Positions 6,025-9,540 of a DNA stretch of 9,540 nucleotides are shown in pieces. Position numbers and translations under genes: made by a program. The notes below the pieces were generated by a model, which was not told the DNA's origin, ran no database searches, and saw nothing but the letters and a program-made list of their open reading frames with translations. Origin of the DNA: JAUWMV01 sp964562425 (GTDB lineage: Bacteria; UBP14; UBA6098; B30-G16); assembly GCA_964562425.1 (NCBI GenBank), contig CAZLTJ010000078.1, positions 1 through 9,540 on the forward strand, given 5' to 3'. Within the stretch, counting starts at the first letter, position 1. Each line of letters starts with the position of its first letter.

Positions 6025-7455
6025 TCATTCATTATTAGAATTATGAATTGCACAGACTTTAATGTATGTCATATGTTCAATAGCATACCTTGGACCTTCG
6101 CGTCCTAAACCGCTATTCTTTATTCCACCATATGGCATTATATCAGCTCTAAACGTTGGAACATCATTGATAATCACACCACCCACATCAATTTTCTTAA
6201 AAGCGGTATGAGCTGAATTAATATCCCTTGTGAATATTCCAGCTTGAAGTCCGAATTCGCTATCATTCACAAGAGCAATTCCTTCATTTAGATCTGAAAT
6301 TTTATTTATAACTACAATCGGTGCAAAAGCTTCAGTTTGAATAATTTTCGCGTGTTGCGGTACATTTATTAATACAGTTGGCTGGAATAGTGTGCCATTA
6401 TGTTTACCGCCAGTGGTTATTTCTGCGCCAAGTGAAATGGCTTCTTCAATTAATCCATCTGTTCTTTTGGCATCCGCTTCAGATATCATCGGACCCATTT
6501 CTGTTTGTTCGTTCAATGGGTCACCTAATTTAATATTTTTGGCGGCAAGAGTAAGCAATTCAACAAGTTTTTCATAAATTGGAATTTCAGCGTAAACTCT
6601 TTGAACTGATATACATACCTGTCCCGCTAAAGCCATTGCACCTTTTATAATCCGGTTTGCCGCATGCAAAATATCTGCATCTGACATTACAATCACAGCG
6701 GAATTCGACCCAAGTTCCATCGCGATATGCTTTAGACCAGCCTTTTTTACAATAGCTTTCCCTATTTCAGCACTACCAGTAAATGTTACTACTTTTATTC
6801 TATCATCACTTACAAGTCTATCACCAATTATTCCACCTGGTCCAGGAAGTACATTTATTGCTTTGCGTGGATAACCTGCATCGATTAATAGTTTACCAAG
6901 TAGAATTCCAGTGATTGAAGTTTTCGATGCTGGTTTAAGTATAATCGGATTACCAGCTGCAATCGCTGGTCCAATTTTATGCATCGCGAGATTCAAAGGG
7001 AAATTAAAAGGAGTTATAGCCAAAACAGGACCTGAAGGAAATCTTTTATAAAAGCCCCATTTATCTGTTGCATTTGGGGCTGAATCAAAAGGTATAACTT
7101 CTCCTAATGGTTCTCTGAGAAGTGCTGCAGATAGTTTCAATGTCTCCAAAGCTCTGCTAACTTCACCCCGAGATTCATGGATTGTCTTGCCCATTTCCAG
7201 AGTAATATTTCTCGAGAATTCTTCTCTCCTTTCATGTAATAAATCCTTTGCTTTGTTCAGAATATGTTCCTTATGATTTGCACATAAATCTCTAGTATCG
7301 TCAAAAGAAATTCTCACGTTTTCCAGTGCATGATCAATTATTTCATCTGTAGCAATACTGACTTTTCCGATTAACGAGTTATCGTATGGAGATAATATAT
7401 CTAATTTTTCTGAGGTTTTAACTTCAATACCACCAAGAATTAATGGATATTCCAT
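6025..7455 (-). CDS. NAD(P)-dependent aldehyde dehydrogenase, lactaldehyde/phosphonoacetaldehyde dehydrogenase-like group
   Basis: This 476-residue cytosolic enzyme would oxidise an aldehyde to the acid. All core residues are present: ITPFNFPLN with Asn151, cofactor-binding LKPAS with Lys174, FTGSAEIG (225-232), general base Glu247 in MELGSNSAVIV, nucleophile Cys281 in AGQVCISVQRV, and EAFAP with Glu375. The GQVCISV context and the closing MPYGGIKNSGLGREG resemble the family-21 lactaldehyde-type group (archaeal lactaldehyde dehydrogenase, PhnY) more than betaine or acetaldehyde dehydrogenases. After KPA the residue is Ser, where NAD-specific enzymes often have Glu, so NADP use is possible. 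The start at 7455 is supported by AAAGGAG (7462-7468), 6 bases upstream. It follows etfB by 78 bases on the same strand. The physiological aldehyde cannot be deduced; succinic or methylmalonic semialdehyde and lactaldehyde are alternatives. Confidence 0.92.
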   Translation of the reverse strand: MEYPLILGGIEVKTSEKLDILSPYDNSLIGKVSIATDEIIDHALENVRISFDDTRDLCANHKEHILNKAKDLLHERREEFSRNITLEMGKTIHESRGEVSRALETLKLSAALLREPLGEVIPFDSAPNATDKWGFYKRFPSGPVLAITPFNFPLNLAMHKIGPAIAAGNPIILKPASKTSITGILLGKLLIDAGYPRKAINVLPGPGGIIGDRLVSDDRIKVVTFTGSAEIGKAIVKKAGLKHIAMELGSNSAVIVMSDADILHAANRIIKGAMALAGQVCISVQRVYAEIPIYEKLVELLTLAAKNIKLGDPLNEQTEMGPMISEADAKRTDGLIEEAISLGAEITTGGKHNGTLFQPTVLINVPQHAKIIQTEAFAPIVVINKISDLNEGIALVNDSEFGLQAGIFTRDINSAHTAFKKIDVGGVIINDVPTFRADIMPYGGIKNSGLGREGPRYAIEHMTYIKVCAIHNSNNE

Positions 7456-7533
7456 AAGAGACTCCTTTAAGTAAATAATTATGTAAATTGTAAAATTTAT
7501 TGTTTAAAAGTTTTACCGATTTTTAAGAATAAT

Positions 7534-8322
7534 TTACACAATGTTCAAACTTTTAATAATTTCTGCGCACTTTTCAGCCAACTCGGTGAATTCCCCCTCA
7601 TATTTTTCTCCTGAAGCACGTTTTGGTGGCGTAAAAATTCTATGTACTCTAGTTGGCGAGCCATTAAGTCCAATGTTTTCCTTTTTAACTTTAATATCAT
7701 CAGCATTCAACTTTTTTATCTCAGTTCGTTTTGCTTTCAGCATTCCTCTAAGAGAAGGTAAACGTGGAGTTTTCTCTCCTTTAATAATTGTTACTAATAC
7801 TGGTAATTCAGCTTCAACTAAATCATATCCGAAATCTCTTGATCGTTCGGCTACTATTATCCCATCCTTAACTTCGCGAACTTTTCTTACGAATGTAATC
7901 TGCGGAATATCAAGCCATTCAGCTATACCAGGCCCAGTTTGAGCTGTGTCACCATCGATAGCTTGTTTGCCTGCAAAAATAATATCTGCACCACCAAGGT
8001 ATTTTATTGCAGTTGAGATTGTATATGAGGTAGCCCATGTATCAGCTCCTGCAAATTCTCGATCGGTTAAAAGAAATACATCATCTGCACCCATAGCAAT
8101 GGTCTCTCGAAGATTTTTCTCGGTTTGGGGTGGTCCCATACATATTACAGTTACTTTTACTGAGGGATTTTTATCTTTAAGCTGAAGAGCTTCCTCGAGA
8201 GCAGACATATCAAAAGGATTCAGTATAGATGGAACACCTGCTCTAATTAATGTTCCAGTTTCTGAATCTATTTTCACATCAGTAGTATCAGGTACTTCTT
8301 TAATGCAAACAAAGATTCGCAT
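7534..8322 (-). CDS. etfB: Electron-transfer flavoprotein, beta subunit
   Basis: This is the small subunit of the heterodimeric flavoprotein carrying electrons between acyl-CoA dehydrogenases (or similar enzymes) and the quinone or ferredoxin pool. It is 262 residues from the chosen start. Landmarks are MRIFVCIKEVPDT at the N-terminus, VICMGPPQTEKNLRE (59-73), AMGADDVFLLTDREFAGADT (76-95), nucleotide-binding AIDGDTAQTGP (121-131), EAELPVLVTI, and PRLPSLRGMLKAKR (186-199). The overall pattern is that of anaerobe-type EtfB, some of which take part in flavin-based electron bifurcation; bifurcation here is inference. The frame continues upstream to an ATG at 8409, but the ATG at 8322 matches the family start and has AAAGGAAAG just before it. 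No etfA lies next to it: the aldehyde dehydrogenase follows and a divergent MutL-type gene precedes. Confidence 0.95.
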   Translation of the reverse strand: MRIFVCIKEVPDTTDVKIDSETGTLIRAGVPSILNPFDMSALEEALQLKDKNPSVKVTVICMGPPQTEKNLRETIAMGADDVFLLTDREFAGADTWATSYTISTAIKYLGGADIIFAGKQAIDGDTAQTGPGIAEWLDIPQITFVRKVREVKDGIIVAERSRDFGYDLVEAELPVLVTIIKGEKTPRLPSLRGMLKAKRTEIKKLNADDIKVKKENIGLNGSPTRVHRIFTPPKRASGEKYEGEFTELAEKCAEIIKSLNIV

Positions 8323-8324
8323 AA

Positions 8325-8333
8325 CTTTCCTTT
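8325..8333 (-). promoter_or_regulatory. Shine-Dalgarno sequence that sets the etfB start
   Basis: On the minus strand this reads AAAGGAAAG, with AGGA 5 bases before the ATG at 8322. It favours the family-consistent start over the in-frame ATG at 8409, whose extra 29 residues have no counterpart in EtfB proteins. Confidence 0.6.
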
Positions 8334-8366
8334 CTCGTTGTGTATTCCAAGATTCTTTGTTTATTG

Positions 8367-8396
8367 AATATAAAATAGTATTTATTAAAGAGCCAA
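8367..8396 (-). promoter_or_regulatory. Candidate sigma-70-type promoter for etfB
   Basis: On the minus strand TTGGCT (8396-8391) and TATATT (8372-8367) are separated by 18 bases, a passable -35/-10 pair 44 bases before the etfB start. It rests on motif matching in AT-rich DNA, so confidence is low. Confidence 0.3.
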
Positions 8397-8403
8397 TTTT
8401 TTC

Positions 8404-8431
8404 TTGCAAGTTAAAGGAATCTTTATATTAT
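8404..8431 (+). promoter_or_regulatory. Candidate sigma-70-type promoter for the MutL-type gene
   Basis: TTGCAA (8404-8409) and TATTAT (8426-8431) are separated by 16 bases, placing a start of transcription about 30 bases before the ATG at 8469. The -35 box is embedded in the palindrome CTTGCAAG (8403-8410), which could be a regulator site. This is based on motif matching only. Confidence 0.35.
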
Positions 8432-8468
8432 GATGATTTTAAAATTTCGATAAAGTGAGGGATAGTAA

Positions 8469-9540
8469 ATGGACATTGAGCCTGATAAAATTGATGTAAT
8501 ACTTGCTACTGATTGTGGCAGCACTACAACAAAAGCAATTCTAATCGAAAAACGTGAAGATGAATATAGATTAATGTTTCGTGGTGAAGCTCCTACAACA
8601 GTTGAAGCACCATTTGAGGATGTTACAATGGGTGTGTTGAATTCTGTTAATGAAGTGGAAGAACTTTCCGATAGGAATCTAATAAACTCTCATGGTCAGA
8701 TCGAACGTCCTCATGTTAACGATAAATGGTCTGACATTTATGTATCTACATCCTCTGCAGGAGGTGGTCTTCAGATGATGGTTGTTGGCCTGATAAAGAC
8801 CATGACTGCTGAATCCGCAGAAAGAGCTGCATTGGGAGCTGGGTCTATTGTTATGGATGTTATTGCTGCCAACGATAAAAGACCCTCTTACGTACAAATT
8901 GAACGAATAAGAAGTCTAAGACCTGATATGATTTTGTTAGCAGGTGGTGTTGATGGTGGAAATGTTCAACAGGTTGTTCAGATGGCTGAATTGATTGCTG
9001 CAGCGGATCCGAAACCTAGGCTCGGCGTGGCATATAAACTTCCAGTTATTTATGCTGGTAATAAAGATGCTATAGATCCAATTAAAAAAGTTCTCGAAGA
9101 TAAAGTGGACCTTTTCATTGTTGATAATATTAGACCATCATTAGACATCGAGAATCTGGAACCGGCAAGAGAGAAAATTCATAGTCTCTTTATGGAACAT
9201 GTTATGGCTCAAGCTCCAGGTTATAAAAAGCTTATGAGCTGGACTGATGCATCCATTAGACCGACACCAGGAGCTGTCGGTGATATGATGAAATTAGTTG
9301 CTGATGAAAAAGATATTCAGATACTAGGTGTAGATATTGGTGGTGCAACAACTGATATTTTCTCTGTTTTCAGGGATTCAAAAGGTATTCCTAGATTTAA
9401 CAGAACTGTTTCTGCTAATTTGGGTTTGAGTTATTCTATATCTAATGTATTTACTGAAACTGGCATTGAGAATGTTATGCGTTGGATACCGTTTGATATG
9501 GAAGATCGTGAGCTAAGAGATCAAGTTAAAAACAAGATGA
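8469..9540 (+). CDS. MutL/GlmL-family ATPase (glutamate mutase accessory protein-like), 3' end beyond the window
   Basis: The frame is open for 357 codons and runs off the window; full-length relatives are roughly 450-620 residues. It is an ASKHA-fold (actin/hexokinase-like) ATPase with phosphate-1 motif TDCGSTTTKA (14-23), the family block STSSAGGGLQMMVVGL (93-108), LLAGGVDGGN (156-165), VIYAGNKDA (193-201), SWTDASIRPTPGAVGDMM (257-274), phosphate-2 motif GVDIGGATTDIFS (287-299), and NVMRWIPFD near the edge. Despite the name it is unrelated to the mismatch-repair MutL. Known relatives (GlmL) sit beside adenosylcobalamin-dependent mutases or aminomutases and are thought to act as reactivases or assembly ATPases. 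The start is supported by GAGGG (8457-8461), 7 bases upstream. It is divergent from etfB. The partner mutase is not visible here, so the substrate is unknown. Confidence 0.9.
   Translation, partial: MDIEPDKIDVILATDCGSTTTKAILIEKREDEYRLMFRGEAPTTVEAPFEDVTMGVLNSVNEVEELSDRNLINSHGQIERPHVNDKWSDIYVSTSSAGGGLQMMVVGLIKTMTAESAERAALGAGSIVMDVIAANDKRPSYVQIERIRSLRPDMILLAGGVDGGNVQQVVQMAELIAAADPKPRLGVAYKLPVIYAGNKDAIDPIKKVLEDKVDLFIVDNIRPSLDIENLEPAREKIHSLFMEHVMAQAPGYKKLMSWTDASIRPTPGAVGDMMKLVADEKDIQILGVDIGGATTDIFSVFRDSKGIPRFNRTVSANLGLSYSISNVFTETGIENVMRWIPFDMEDRELRDQVKNKM

Noticed and set aside
7541..8185. Two plus-strand open frames (7541-7942 and 7946-8185)
   Set aside because: Both are antisense to etfB, whose protein is conserved along the whole stretch. 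They show no motif or ribosome-binding site.
8679..8897. Minus-strand open frame of 72 codons
   Set aside because: It is fully inside the MutL-type gene, which has conserved motifs on the plus strand over the same bases. The His/Ser/Cys-rich composition is that of a shadow frame.

Overview
The window looks like a piece of a bacterial chromosome from an AT-rich, probably anaerobic or facultative member of the Fibrobacteres-Chlorobi-Bacteroidetes (FCB) assemblage or a related uncultured phylum. This is inferred from four things: a FadL/PorV-like outer-membrane barrel preceded by a lipoprotein (so a Gram-negative envelope); a GT39-type membrane glycosyltransferase fused to TPRs; an L34 protein with an FCB-like C-terminal tail; and electron-transfer flavoprotein beta and MutL-type genes of the kind found in amino-acid fermenters. 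There are no mobile elements, CRISPR arrays, tRNAs or rRNAs that I can see.

Layout. Plus strand, 1-3531: the 3' end of a ketoacyl-ACP synthase gene (fabF-like, with a broken frame at the window edge), rnc (RNase III), a 743-residue GT39/TPR membrane protein starting at TTG, and a small 52-codon gene that is clearly rpmH (ribosomal protein L34). fabF-rnc is a common bacterial pairing; the GT39/TPR gene and rpmH follow without an obvious strong terminator.

Minus strand, 8322-3620: etfB (ETF beta), an aldehyde dehydrogenase of the lactaldehyde/phosphonoacetaldehyde-dehydrogenase-like group, a small unrecognised proline- and acid-rich lipoprotein, an outer-membrane beta-barrel protein, and dtd (D-aminoacyl-tRNA deacylase). 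rpmH and dtd converge. The lipoprotein and barrel genes are 17 bases apart and almost certainly form one transcription unit; etfB and the dehydrogenase may form another.

Plus strand, 8469 to the window end: the first 357 codons of a MutL/GlmL-family ASKHA ATPase, divergent from etfB across a 146-base control region. GlmL-like proteins accompany adenosylcobalamin-dependent mutases and aminomutases. Together with etfB and an aldehyde dehydrogenase, this suggests that the right edge opens into an amino-acid (glutamate, ornithine or lysine) fermentation locus. That is inference from context; the mutase itself is not in the window.

Most of the window is ordinary housekeeping and envelope sequence. 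The points worth a second look are the damaged fabF end with a catalytic His replaced by Asp, the odd TTG/mini-ORF junction before the GT39 gene, the isolated rpmH, the polyproline lipoprotein paired with a barrel, etfB without an adjacent etfA, and the MutL-type gene.
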